Assembly (NCBI GenBank): GCA_964503475.1
Contig: CAZCZU010000010.1
Coordinates: 1 to 61,652, forward strand
Length of the DNA: 61,652 nt
DNA from: CAZCZU01 sp964503475
GTDB taxonomy: Bacteria > Pseudomonadota > Zetaproteobacteria > Mariprofundales > Mariprofundaceae
Reading direction: 5' to 3'
Shown: positions 42,208 to 50,981 of the stretch, piece after piece
Position numbering within the stretch: the first letter of the stretch is position 1
How the letters are laid out: each line of letters begins with the position of its first letter
Notes under the pieces: generated by a model
Told to the model about the DNA's origin: nothing
The model's input: the letters and a program-made list of their open reading frames with translations, nothing else
The model's database searches: none
Program-made: the position numbers and the translations under genes

Positions 42208-42918
42208 TTACTGTTTGCGGGGATGGAACCACGGCTCGTTGCCATAGAGCTTTTGCAGGCACTCATCGCAGAGCCCATGACTGAACTTGGCCGTGCTATG
42301 GGTTTCAATGTAGTGCTCGACACTGTCCCAGTAGCCCTGGTCATCGCGCACCTTCTTGCAGGAGGCGCAGATCGGGATGATGCCGCGCAGGGTCTTGATC
42401 TCATCGATCAGGTCGGTCAGTTGCCGGTTTTTTTCGCCCAGTTCGAAGTTGGCAAAAACGAGAGCCAGTTGTGATTCAATGACCACGCGCAGCTTCTGCA
42501 TCAGTTTCTCGTAGCGAGGGGCGTAGGCATTCGCCTGTCGGTCGAGAATACAAAGGGTGCCGAAAGGGAGGCCGTTCGGGTAGAGGATGGGATAGCCGAG
42601 GTAGGAGACCATGCCAAGCTTGATGTCGGGGTTGTGGCGCCACTTCGCGTCGGCTAGGGCATCCGGAACAAGCAGCTCCTGCCTGCTTTTGATCACGGTT
42701 TCACAATAGAGACCAGAATTTTCCAGATGCTCCTTCTCTCCCGGAGTATAGGGATTGTCGCTGCTGTGGCTGGCCAGGAAAACGGAAATATCTTCTCCGA
42801 TGATCCGCATAATCAATGCTGCGGGCACATCGATGATTTCGGCCATAAGATCAACTACATCCTGCCAGCTTTGCTGCATCGATTCCGGAATATCCGGTGT
42901 TGCGTGTTCCTGCTGCAT
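42208..42918 (-). CDS. GAF-domain sensor with C-terminal CxxC module
   Basis: A 236-residue protein. Residues about 15-165 form a GAF domain (VPAALIMRII, GLYCETVIKSRQELLVPDALAD, SYLGYPILYPNGLPFGTLCILD). Residues about 185-230 are the CxxC module IPICASCKKVRDDQGYW ... HGLCDECLQKLYG seen at the C-terminus of many bacterial PAS/GAF sensors, which probably binds zinc or haem. The start is an ATG without a good ribosome site. Divergent from the small ORF and TVP38 gene. Confidence 0.82.
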   Translation of the reverse strand: MQQEHATPDIPESMQQSWQDVVDLMAEIIDVPAALIMRIIGEDISVFLASHSSDNPYTPGEKEHLENSGLYCETVIKSRQELLVPDALADAKWRHNPDIKLGMVSYLGYPILYPNGLPFGTLCILDRQANAYAPRYEKLMQKLRVVIESQLALVFANFELGEKNRQLTDLIDEIKTLRGIIPICASCKKVRDDQGYWDSVEHYIETHSTAKFSHGLCDECLQKLYGNEPWFHPRKQ

Positions 42919-43045
42919 ACATGACCACCACAGAATTGATCTATGCAGGCAGTTAAGAACAGAACAGCGAGTGACACAATCGACAACTGTAAGATTAAGA
43001 TGAAAAGAGCGACAAAAGTTCAAACATGACAAGGAGATAATCTTC

Positions 43046-43126
43046 ATGCATTCGACTACGATCATGGATATGAAATGGCCGCTATTTTTTGTTGGTATGG
43101 CTGGCGATATGGCGGTGGCCGGATGA
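43046..43126 (+). CDS. 26-residue upstream ORF coupled to the TVP38 gene
   Basis: An ATG with AAGGAG nine nucleotides upstream opens a frame encoding MHSTTIMDMKWPLFFVGMAG plus six residues, ending in TGA that overlaps the TVP38 ATG by 4 nt (ATGA at 43123-43126). The peptide is hydrophobic and has no recognisable homology. It may be a leader peptide that couples translation, since the TVP38 start itself lacks a clear ribosome site. Confidence 0.5.
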   Translation: MHSTTIMDMKWPLFFVGMAGDMAVAG

Positions 43127-43854
43127 GCCTGGCCATGTTTCGTCGCCTGCTGCCGTTGCTGCTGATCGCAGCCGCGGCAATGATGGTGTGGGCCTTCGAT
43201 CTGCATCGCCACCTCACCTTCGCAACTCTGGCCGAGCACCGACAGACACTGCTGGCCTGGGTGGATAGCCATCCGTGGCTGGCACCGCTTGGCTATATCG
43301 GTCTCTACATCCTGATCGTCACGCTGTCGCTTCCGGGGGCGGCGGTGATGACGGTCAGTGGCGGTTTTCTTTTCGGAGCGATCTTCGGCTCCCTCTATGC
43401 CGTCACCGGCGCCACGATCGGTGCGGTACTGCTCTTTCTGATCGCCAAGACTTCGCTGGGCGATTACCTGCTCGAACACTATATCCGGCAGCGACAGGGG
43501 AGCATGCTGCAGCGATTGCAGCAGGGTTTTGCCGACAATGCCCTGAGCTTCATGTTCGTGCTGCGCCTGATTCCGCTTTTTCCCTTCTTTCTGGTCAACC
43601 TTGCGCCGGCCTTTCTCGGCGTACCGCTCTCCATCTTCGTGGTCGCTACCTTCTTCGGCATCATGCCGGGCGGCTTTGTCTATGCCCTGGCCGGCAGCGG
43701 CCTGGGCAGCATCTTCGATCAGGGCAAACAGTTCTCCCTGCAGGGGCTGTTGACGCCGGAACTGTTGGCAGCACTGCTGGGCCTCGCCGTGCTGGCGCTG
43801 TTGCCGGTTGCCTGGCGTCACTGGCATGGCCGGGAGGAGGTGCCGCATGTCTGA
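43123..43854 (+). CDS. TVP38/TMEM64-family membrane protein
   Basis: A 243-residue inner-membrane protein of the DedA/TVP38 superfamily, with SLPGAAVMTVSGGFLFG, FVLRLIPLFPFFLVNLAPAFLGVPLSIFVVATFFGIMPGGFVYALAGSGLG and five or six helices. These proteins may flip or transport lipid. The stop overlaps the following flavoprotein ATG by 8 nt. TVP38 genes are frequently paired with this kind of flavoprotein. Confidence 0.9.
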   Translation: MSLAMFRRLLPLLLIAAAAMMVWAFDLHRHLTFATLAEHRQTLLAWVDSHPWLAPLGYIGLYILIVTLSLPGAAVMTVSGGFLFGAIFGSLYAVTGATIGAVLLFLIAKTSLGDYLLEHYIRQRQGSMLQRLQQGFADNALSFMFVLRLIPLFPFFLVNLAPAFLGVPLSIFVVATFFGIMPGGFVYALAGSGLGSIFDQGKQFSLQGLLTPELLAALLGLAVLALLPVAWRHWHGREEVPHV

Positions 43855-45283
43855 GACGATCAAGGCGGATATCTGTGTCATCGGTGCCGGCTCCGGTGGC
43901 CTGAGTGTTGCCGCAGGGGCCGCCCGGATGGGGGCTGATGTGGTACTGATCGAGAAGGGGGCGATGGGCGGGGATTGCCTCAACACCGGCTGTGTTCCAT
44001 CCAAGGCGTTGATCGCGGCGGCAGCTCACGCTCAGGCGATACGGGAGGCGGGTGAGTTCGGGTTGCAGGCCAGTGAGCCGCTGACCGACTGGGAAGGTGT
44101 GCACCGGCATGTCCACGAGGTGATGGCGGCGATTGCCCCCAACGATTCGCAGGCCCGCTTCGAGGGGCTGGGTGTGCGGGTGATCCGGGCTGCAGCCGCC
44201 TTTGTCGATAAGGGGACGGTGCAGGCAGGAGCGCAGCGGATCCGGGCACGCTATTTTGTTATCGCCATCGGCTCCTCGCCTTTCGTGCCGCCCCTTGCCG
44301 GGCTGAACAGGATCCCCTATTTCACCAATGAGACTCTTTTCGAGCATCAGGAGCCGATCGGCCATCTGGCCGTGATCGGAGGCGGACCGATCGGCATGGA
44401 GATGGCGCAGGCCTTTCGTCGTCTCGGTGCCAGGGTGACGGTGTTCGAGGCCAACCGGCTGCTGCCCAAGGATGATCCGACATTGACGCGCATCGTGATC
44501 GACCGAATGGCCGAGGAGGACGTCGCCTTTTATGAAGGAGTCGAGGAGCTGCGGGTCGCTGAAGAGAATGGCGCCATCCTGGTGAGCGGTATGCACAGCG
44601 ACGGGCCGGTCAGGGTGAAGGCAACGCACCTGCTTGTCGCCACCGGCCGCCGGGCCAATGTCGAAGGGCTCAACCTGCAGGCCGCCGGGGTGAACTACTC
44701 GCCGCGCGGCATCGATGTCGATGCCCGCCTGCGCAGCAGTAATCGGCGCATCTATGCGGTTGGCGATGTGGCTGGCCCGTACCAGTTTACCCATATGGCG
44801 TCTTATCAGGCCGGCATCGTCCTGCGCAACATCCTGTTTCGCTGGCCGGTCAGGGTGGATTATCGCGCCGTGCCCTGGGTGACCTATACCGACCCGGAGC
44901 TTGCCCATGTCGGACTTTCGGAAGCCGAGGCACGACGGCAGGGGAAACGGGTGCGGGTGGAGAGCATGTCGTTGACCGATAACGACCGTGCCTGGGCCGA
45001 ACGGCGTACCGAGGGACGTATCAAGGTGGTGACCGATCATCGTGGCCGGATACTGGGGGCAACCATCGTCGGCCTGCATGCCGGTGAACTGATTCAGCCA
45101 TGGGGGCTGGCCATTACCCGGGGCATCAGGATCGGAGGGATAGCCTCGCTTATTGCACCCTACCCGACGATGTCGGAGATCAACAAGCGGGTGGCCGGCA
45201 GCTATTTCACCGACATGCTTTTTTCGGACCGGGTGCGACGGCTGGTACGTCTCCTGATGTGGTTTACCTCTTTCCGGCCATGA
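43847..45283 (+). CDS. FAD-dependent disulfide oxidoreductase, mercuric-reductase/Lpd-like
   Basis: A 478-residue class I pyridine-nucleotide disulfide oxidoreductase. FAD loop GAGSGG, redox disulfide Cys44/Cys49 in GGDCLNTGCVPSKAL, NAD loop GGGPIGMEMAQ. In the C-terminal dimer interface, APYPTMSE has Tyr where lipoamide dehydrogenase has His (HPT), so it is unlikely to be a true E3 and is closer to the mercuric-reductase-like/RclA group. GGGAGGAGG precedes the ATG. Paired with TVP38. Confidence 0.85.
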   Translation: MSETIKADICVIGAGSGGLSVAAGAARMGADVVLIEKGAMGGDCLNTGCVPSKALIAAAAHAQAIREAGEFGLQASEPLTDWEGVHRHVHEVMAAIAPNDSQARFEGLGVRVIRAAAAFVDKGTVQAGAQRIRARYFVIAIGSSPFVPPLAGLNRIPYFTNETLFEHQEPIGHLAVIGGGPIGMEMAQAFRRLGARVTVFEANRLLPKDDPTLTRIVIDRMAEEDVAFYEGVEELRVAEENGAILVSGMHSDGPVRVKATHLLVATGRRANVEGLNLQAAGVNYSPRGIDVDARLRSSNRRIYAVGDVAGPYQFTHMASYQAGIVLRNILFRWPVRVDYRAVPWVTYTDPELAHVGLSEAEARRQGKRVRVESMSLTDNDRAWAERRTEGRIKVVTDHRGRILGATIVGLHAGELIQPWGLAITRGIRIGGIASLIAPYPTMSEINKRVAGSYFTDMLFSDRVRRLVRLLMWFTSFRP

Positions 45284-45342
45284 GCTGGCAGAGCGATTTC
45301 ATTACTGCCATAATGGGTTTACGCTTGGGCAGGGGGAGAAAT

Positions 45343-46539
45343 ATGAGACGACTTGTTATAGCAGCAGCTGTTTCCGCATGTTCAGTGACTCAGGCCTTCG
45401 CGTCCGGTTTCCAGATACCGGAGATGGGTATCAAGGCGATGGGCATGGCCAACGCCTTTACCGCTGTCGCCGATGATCCGACGGCCAACTGGTACAATCC
45501 GGCCGGCATCGCTTTTCAGGAGAGCTCGGCGCTAACGCTGGGCGGCACGGTGGTGATGCCCAAGGTCGATTTTGCCTCCAACAGCAGCAATCCGCTGCAC
45601 CCGACCGCTCCGACCAGTGTGGACCGCAAGCCGATGCTTGTACCCCATGCCTACTGGCGCAACAGTATCGAAGGCTCGAAGCTCTCCTACGGCATCGGCA
45701 TCAATTCGCCGTTCGGCCTGGAGGTCAAATGGCCGACGACGGCACCCTTTGCTGCCGCGACCCAGTATGGGCGCCTGCAGTCGGTGCAGGTGAATCCGAA
45801 TATCGCCGTGCGGATTAACGATGCGCTCTCCCTGGCCGCCGGCATCGACTATGCCTACATGAAAGTGGATTTTAACGGCACGGCGCTGCTGCAGAATTTC
45901 ACAGGCGATGGCTGGGGTTTCAATGTCGCGGCCCTGTACAAGAGTGATGCCTTCAATGTCGGCATCAGCTACCGCTCCAGCATCCGGATCAAGGCCAGCG
46001 GCCAATCCACCCTGGTGGCTGCGGCGACAACGGTGAGCAACCGCATTACGGTTACCGAACCGGACCTGCTGAATATTGGCGTGGCCTTTCATCCGGCCAG
46101 ACAGTGGACGATCGATGCCGAGGCGGGCTGGACCAACTGGAAGCAGTTCGACAAGCTGGCATTCAGCTATGCACCGGCCCTGCCGGTGTACGGAAGCAGC
46201 TTGACCGTGCCGGAAAACTGGAAGTCGGGCTGGACATGGCGTATTGGCGCGGAGTGGGCCTATTCGCCGACGATGCGTGCCCGTCTGGGTTACACCTACG
46301 ATCCGACGCCGATTAAGGCTGCCGACTATACTCCTTTGATTCCCAGCAATGATCGTCAGGCATTTCACCTGGGCTATGGTGTCGATCTCTCCGATGCCGC
46401 AACCCTGGACCTCGGCTATGTCTATGTCTGGATCAAAACACGCAACCAGACCCAGTCCACCGGCACCAATGCCGTGCGTAACGGGACCTACAAGGGATCG
46501 ATCCAATTGGCGTCGGCATCGCTGACATTCCGCTTCTGA
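45343..46539 (+). CDS. FadL-family outer-membrane fatty-acid transporter
   Basis: A 398-residue protein with a signal peptide of about 20 residues (ending AFA), the FadL N-terminal pattern MGIKAMGMANAFTAVADDPTANWYNPAG including NPA, and a beta-barrel ending in F (SASLTFRF). It imports long-chain fatty acids or other hydrophobic molecules. AGGGGGAGA precedes the ATG at 45343. Followed by a terminator and then FadE. Confidence 0.92.
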   Translation: MRRLVIAAAVSACSVTQAFASGFQIPEMGIKAMGMANAFTAVADDPTANWYNPAGIAFQESSALTLGGTVVMPKVDFASNSSNPLHPTAPTSVDRKPMLVPHAYWRNSIEGSKLSYGIGINSPFGLEVKWPTTAPFAAATQYGRLQSVQVNPNIAVRINDALSLAAGIDYAYMKVDFNGTALLQNFTGDGWGFNVAALYKSDAFNVGISYRSSIRIKASGQSTLVAAATTVSNRITVTEPDLLNIGVAFHPARQWTIDAEAGWTNWKQFDKLAFSYAPALPVYGSSLTVPENWKSGWTWRIGAEWAYSPTMRARLGYTYDPTPIKAADYTPLIPSNDRQAFHLGYGVDLSDAATLDLGYVYVWIKTRNQTQSTGTNAVRNGTYKGSIQLASASLTFRF

Positions 46540-46559
46540 TTCAGCTGTTTGATGCGTAA

Positions 46560-46583
46560 GGGCGGCTTTATGCCGCCCTTTTT
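46560..46583 (+). terminator. Intrinsic terminator after FadL gene
   Basis: GGGCGGC, loop TTTAT, GCCGCCC, TTTTT. Confidence 0.9.
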
Positions 46584-46654
46584 CGTGGGAGGCGGTATGG
46601 CCGATGGTCTAGACTCCCGGATGGAAGGCGATTCGGATCAACCTGGAGGTGATG

Positions 46655-49102
46655 ATGCAGTGGCTCATCTTGCTGGCATGGATGCTGATGGCGATGCTGG
46701 TCCTGGCGCGCCTGGATTTGAACCGGATGCAATGGAGTGCATTGCTGCCGCTGTCGCTTCTTCCCCTGTCGGCCACCGGCCTGCTGCACGGCTTGGCCGC
46801 CTGGCTTGCCTGGATTTTCACTTTTCTGTTCCTGCTGCTGGTGCACAGCCATGCTCTGCGCCGGAACTGGCTGTCAGCACCTGCCTACCGGCAGTTGCGC
46901 CGGGCCATGCCGAAGCTCTCCGATACCGAGCGTGCCGCCCTTGAGGCAGGCAATGTCTGGTGGGATGGCGAACTGTTCTCGGGAAAACCGGCATGGGAGA
47001 GACTGCGCGGGGTGCCGAAGCCGGAGCTGAACGAGGCGGAGAAGGCATTCGTCGATGGTCCGGTGCGAGAGCTGTGTGGCATGCTCGACGACTGGGAGAT
47101 CACCCACAAACGTAACGACCTGCCTCCCGAAGTATGGTCCTTCATGCGTGAACAGGGCTTCTTCGGCATGATCATTCCGCATGCCTACGGTGGGCTGGAG
47201 TTTTCCGCTGCAGGCCATTCGGAGGTGATTCAGCAGATTGCCAGCCGGTCGCTGAGTGCGGCGGTGACGGTGATGGTGCCCAATTCACTGGGGCCGGCGG
47301 AGCTGTTGCTCAACTACGGTACCAAGGAGCAGAAGCACCATTATCTGCCACGCCTGGCCAGGGGAGAGGAGATTCCCTGCTTCGCCCTGACCGGGCCGGA
47401 GGCGGGTTCGGATGCCGGCAGCATGCCCGATCGCGGCATCGTCTGCGAAGGGATGTATGAAGGGCGGAAAACGCTCGGTTTCCGGGTCAGCTGGGAGAAA
47501 CGCTATATCACCCTGGGGCCGGTGGCGACGGTGCTGGGGCTGGCCTTTCATGCCTTCGATCCGGACGGCCTGCTCGGCGACAGGGAGGATCTCGGCATTA
47601 CCTGTGCCCTGATTCCAGCCGATACGAAGGGCGTGAAGATCGGGCGTCGTCATTATCCGCTCAATGCCGCATTCCAGAATGGCCCCAACTCCGGCCATGA
47701 TGTATTTGTGCCGATGGCATGGGTGATCGGCGGGCGCGAACAGGTGGGCAACGGTTGGCGTATGCTGGTGGAACGCCTGGCCGTCGGACGCGGCATATCC
47801 CTGCCTTCCCTGGCGGTGGGGGCGGGCAAGCTGGCCTCCCGCAGCAGCGGTGCCTATGCACGCGTGCGTCGGCAGTTTCGGGTGCCGATCGGCCGTTTCG
47901 AGGGGGTGGAGGGACCGCTGGCCCGCATCGGCGGTCTTACCTACATGATGGATGCCGCCCGGCGCCTGACACTGGCCGGGCTGGATGGCGGCGAGCGCCC
48001 ATCCGTGGTGACCGCGATCGTGAAATACTACCTCACCGAGTCGATGCGTGTGCTGCTCAACGATGCCATGGATATCCATGGCGGACGCGGCATCTGTATG
48101 GGGCCCTCGAACTATCTGGCCCGTATCTACCAGTCCATTCCCATCGCCATTACGGTCGAGGGGGCCAATATCCTGACGCGAAATATGATGATCTTCGGGC
48201 AGGGGGCGATTCGTTGTCACCCCTTCCTGATGCGTGAAATGGCATGTTTGCATGATGATGACGAAGAGCGGGGCATGGTCGGGTTTGACGAGCTTCTGCA
48301 GCAACACACCGGCCACATGCTGCGCAATATTGCCCGCGCCTTCCTCGGCGGCATCAGCGGCGGACGTCTGCTGGGGGCACCGGAGGGGGCCGGTGAACTG
48401 GCTCCCTATTACCGGCAGCTGGCACGCTTTTCGGCCGCCTTTGCGGCAATGGCCGATGCCGCATTGCTGACCCTTGGCGGCAGCCTTAAGCGGCACGAGG
48501 CGCTCTCCGGACGCATGGCCGATATGCTGGGTTATATGTATCTCTGCTCGGCAAGCCTGAAACGATTCGAGGATGATGGCTCCCCGCAGGGCGATCTGCC
48601 GCTGCTGCACTGGGCGTGCCGGCACGCCCTTGGCCGGATCGAACAGGCTGCGGACGAGGCGATCGCCAATTTTCCGCAGCCGTTGCTGCGCCTGAAGATG
48701 CGCGCCTGGGTGTTGCCGACGGGGCGCCGGATGAGGGTCGCTGACGATGCCCTTAACCATCAAGTTGCAGAAGTAATGATGCAGCCGGGTGAGGTGCGTG
48801 ATCGCCTGAGTCACGGCATTTATCAGGCCGACGATGTCGACGATACGCTCGGGCGGCTGGAGTTCGCCCTGCAGGCTGCGCTGGTGTCCGAACCGGTGGA
48901 GCAGCGCCTGCGGCATGATGAGGCGGGGCGACGTGCCAGCGGTGAATCCCATGATGCATGGCTTGAGCGTCTGCGTGATGAAGAGAGGATTACGCCGGAG
49001 GAGGCGTCGTTACTGCGCCATGCGCATGACGCCATGCGCAGGTGTATTGCCGTCGATGATTTTCCGGCGCCGCGCCGTAGCGCTTTTAAAGCCCGGAACT
49101 GA
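46655..49102 (+). CDS. fadE: FadE-type acyl-CoA dehydrogenase
   Basis: Catalyses the first oxidation of acyl-CoA in beta-oxidation. The 815-residue length matches E. coli FadE (814). Two N-terminal helices are followed by the acyl-CoA dehydrogenase core: FFGMIIPHAYGGLEFS, CFALTGPEAGSDAGSMPD, RVSWEKRYITLGPVATVLGLAF, and AITVEGANILTRNMMIFGQGA. The ATG at 46655 is chosen with GGAGG five nucleotides away. The gene end overlaps the end of the converging lipoprotein gene by 17 nt. Confidence 0.94.
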   Translation: MQWLILLAWMLMAMLVLARLDLNRMQWSALLPLSLLPLSATGLLHGLAAWLAWIFTFLFLLLVHSHALRRNWLSAPAYRQLRRAMPKLSDTERAALEAGNVWWDGELFSGKPAWERLRGVPKPELNEAEKAFVDGPVRELCGMLDDWEITHKRNDLPPEVWSFMREQGFFGMIIPHAYGGLEFSAAGHSEVIQQIASRSLSAAVTVMVPNSLGPAELLLNYGTKEQKHHYLPRLARGEEIPCFALTGPEAGSDAGSMPDRGIVCEGMYEGRKTLGFRVSWEKRYITLGPVATVLGLAFHAFDPDGLLGDREDLGITCALIPADTKGVKIGRRHYPLNAAFQNGPNSGHDVFVPMAWVIGGREQVGNGWRMLVERLAVGRGISLPSLAVGAGKLASRSSGAYARVRRQFRVPIGRFEGVEGPLARIGGLTYMMDAARRLTLAGLDGGERPSVVTAIVKYYLTESMRVLLNDAMDIHGGRGICMGPSNYLARIYQSIPIAITVEGANILTRNMMIFGQGAIRCHPFLMREMACLHDDDEERGMVGFDELLQQHTGHMLRNIARAFLGGISGGRLLGAPEGAGELAPYYRQLARFSAAFAAMADAALLTLGGSLKRHEALSGRMADMLGYMYLCSASLKRFEDDGSPQGDLPLLHWACRHALGRIEQAADEAIANFPQPLLRLKMRAWVLPTGRRMRVADDALNHQVAEVMMQPGEVRDRLSHGIYQADDVDDTLGRLEFALQAALVSEPVEQRLRHDEAGRRASGESHDAWLERLRDEERITPEEASLLRHAHDAMRRCIAVDDFPAPRRSAFKARN

Positions 49103-49508
49103 TACGCCAGCCACCCGCCGAGCGGGTAAAGCCGAGCGATTCGCGCTGTACCAGGGTACGCCAGGTCCCCTGCGCCTTGACCTTCAGTACATAGCTCTGC
49201 TGGCACTGGGCATGGTTCCTGTCGAGGATACGGATATCGCGGTCGCGGGAGTGCATTTCGATTTGCTGGAAACGGTCGAAGAGGTTGATCATGCGGGCCA
49301 TGACGGCCACTTTGGTCTGTTTGCCGTCCTGGTAATCGGCGAGCAGCAGGGCACTGTAGGCACTGGCATCGCGCTGGCTGATCGCTTTATCGCGCGCATC
49401 GAGCAGGGCGTTGATGCTGGCCTTGTCCGCATCGCTGCAGGCCGTCGCAAGGGCTGCAACGAGGCAGAGAAGCGCCAGGCGTTTATAAAAGCTCGGCAGC
49501 TTTATCAC
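49086..49508 (-). CDS. Small lipoprotein with NTF2-like domain
   Basis: A 140-residue lipoprotein: signal peptide then ALATAC (Cys near 24), followed by an NTF2/DUF4440-like domain (LLDARDKAISQRDASAYSALLLADYQD, RESLGFTRSAGGWRISSGL). Function unknown. The GTG start overlaps bamD by 26 nt, so it is translationally coupled to bamD. The stop lies inside the end of fadE on the other strand. Confidence 0.75.
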   Translation of the reverse strand: MIKLPSFYKRLALLCLVAALATACSDADKASINALLDARDKAISQRDASAYSALLLADYQDGKQTKVAVMARMINLFDRFQQIEMHSRDRDIRILDRNHAQCQQSYVLKVKAQGTWRTLVQRESLGFTRSAGGWRISSGL

Positions 49509-50208
49509 TCCATTCGCTCTTCGGATAGTTGTGGCGTAGCAGGATGGCCATCTCACGTGCACTCTGTTTCACGCCCAGGCGGGCATAACTCTCGGCCAGG
49601 TAATAGAGCGCTTCCTCGATCGATGGCGTTGTCTGGTAGTTGTCGAGTACGACAGCGAAGCGGTTGGCAGCCGCGACATAGCGCTCTTTCTTGAAGTAGA
49701 ACTTGCCGACCAGCAGTTCATGGGCCGCCAGCGAGTTGTAGAGCTTTTGCATGCGTGGCCGGGCATCGCGGGTGTACTGCGAATCCGGATGCTCTTTGGC
49801 CAGCGTCTCGAAAGCCTTCACGGCCTTGTGCGTGGTCGCCTGCTCCTTGCTCGGGTCGTTGACCTGCTTGTAGAGGCTCAGGGCCAGCATATAGCGGGCA
49901 TAGGCGATATCGCGGCTGCGCGGATGGCGATCGATGAAACGGCCGGATAGCGTTTCGCTGAGGATATACTCCTCGTTCTTGTAGGCGGCATAGATGCGCA
50001 GCGTTTCGGCCTGCGGCAGATACTGGCTGTAGGGGTGTTTGGCGCCGTACTTTTCCAGGAACATGTTGGCCTGGCCGTAGCGACCGGCGTCCATCATATG
50101 CAGGGCTTCCTTGTAATCGGCCTCGGCCGAATCGGTCAGTTCCTTGTCATCGCTGGCACAGCCGGCCAGCAGCAGGGCGAGGATCGAGAATGCAATAAGC
50201 TTTTTCAT
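49483..50208 (-). CDS. bamD: Outer-membrane assembly lipoprotein BamD
   Basis: An essential TPR component of the BAM complex. The 241-residue product has a lipoprotein signal LLAGC (Cys near 17), then TPR helices: ADYKEALHMMDAGRYGQANMFLEKYGAKHPYSQYLPQAE, DIAYARYMLALSLYKQVNDPS, and FKKERYVAAANRFAVVLDNY. The context with pgeF and rluD next to it is conserved, and supports BamD over another TPR lipoprotein. It starts about 11 nt after pgeF ends. Confidence 0.9.
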   Translation of the reverse strand: MKKLIAFSILALLLAGCASDDKELTDSAEADYKEALHMMDAGRYGQANMFLEKYGAKHPYSQYLPQAETLRIYAAYKNEEYILSETLSGRFIDRHPRSRDIAYARYMLALSLYKQVNDPSKEQATTHKAVKAFETLAKEHPDSQYTRDARPRMQKLYNSLAAHELLVGKFYFKKERYVAAANRFAVVLDNYQTTPSIEEALYYLAESYARLGVKQSAREMAILLRHNYPKSEWSDKAAELL

Positions 50209-50219
50209 GATGGCTGACT

Positions 50220-50981
50220 CTATGTGGCCGATGGCAATGCGACAACGGCGAGATGACGTCCGGTATGCCCGGCATCGCGGCGATGCGAAAAGAAACGCTC
50301 CGGATCGCAGCTGGTGCAGGCGTTGATGGTTTCGATGTGCCCGGGCAAAAGGCCGGCCTCCAGCAGCTGTTGCCGGTTGATGGCCGCCAGGTCGGGATAG
50401 AAGTGCCCGTTTTTTTCCGGGCCGATGGCGGCATTTGGCTGCTTCTCGACCAGCGCCTCGGCCACCTCGGGGCCAACCTCGAAACAGCATGGGCCGATGC
50501 AGGGCCCGAGCGTGGCAACGATGGCGGCGGGATCGGCTCCGTGCCGGGTCATTGCCTGTATGGCGGTACGGACGACCTGCATGGCGGTGCCGCGCCAGCC
50601 GGCATGGACGGCGGACACAATGCCCTGTACCGGTGCGGCCAGCAGGATCGGCAGGCAATCGGCTGTGCGAACCGCCACGGCACACCCCGGCTCACGGGTG
50701 AGGAGAATGTCGGCAGGGGTGGCGTGCTGTCGACCGCGCCCATGGCAGTCGAGCAGGTCGCAGCCATGCACCTGCTCGGACCGGTGTGGCTGCGGGGCGG
50801 CGGCTGCCCGGCACAGGCGTTCCAGATTTTCCCTCACATGTGCAGCTTCATCACCAAGCTTGTGGCCGAGGTTCAGGCTGTCGAAGGGCGGCTGGCTGAT
50901 GCCGCCATGACGCAGGCTGAACAGGGCGGTAATACCGTGCCTGGCCAGCAGGGGGGAGGGGATAAAGAGCGATTCAGCCAT
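50220..50981 (-). CDS. pgeF: Purine nucleoside phosphorylase / polyphenol oxidase family PgeF (YfiH)
   Basis: A cytoplasmic YfiH-family enzyme. In E. coli it edits peptidoglycan precursors by removing UDP-MurNAc-L-Ser errors; other homologues phosphorolyse purine nucleosides. The 253-residue product has the metal-site motifs RTADCLPI, AVHAGWRGT, GPCIGPCCFEVG and FFSHRRD. It overlaps rluD by 8 nt. Confidence 0.9.
   Translation of the reverse strand: MAESLFIPSPLLARHGITALFSLRHGGISQPPFDSLNLGHKLGDEAAHVRENLERLCRAAAAPQPHRSEQVHGCDLLDCHGRGRQHATPADILLTREPGCAVAVRTADCLPILLAAPVQGIVSAVHAGWRGTAMQVVRTAIQAMTRHGADPAAIVATLGPCIGPCCFEVGPEVAEALVEKQPNAAIGPEKNGHFYPDLAAINRQQLLEAGLLPGHIETINACTSCDPERFFSHRRDAGHTGRHLAVVALPSAT

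Noticed and set aside
43847..45283. Lipoamide dehydrogenase (lpd) completing sucAB
   Set aside because: The C-terminal HPT motif is altered to YPT and the gene is coupled to TVP38 rather than sucAB.
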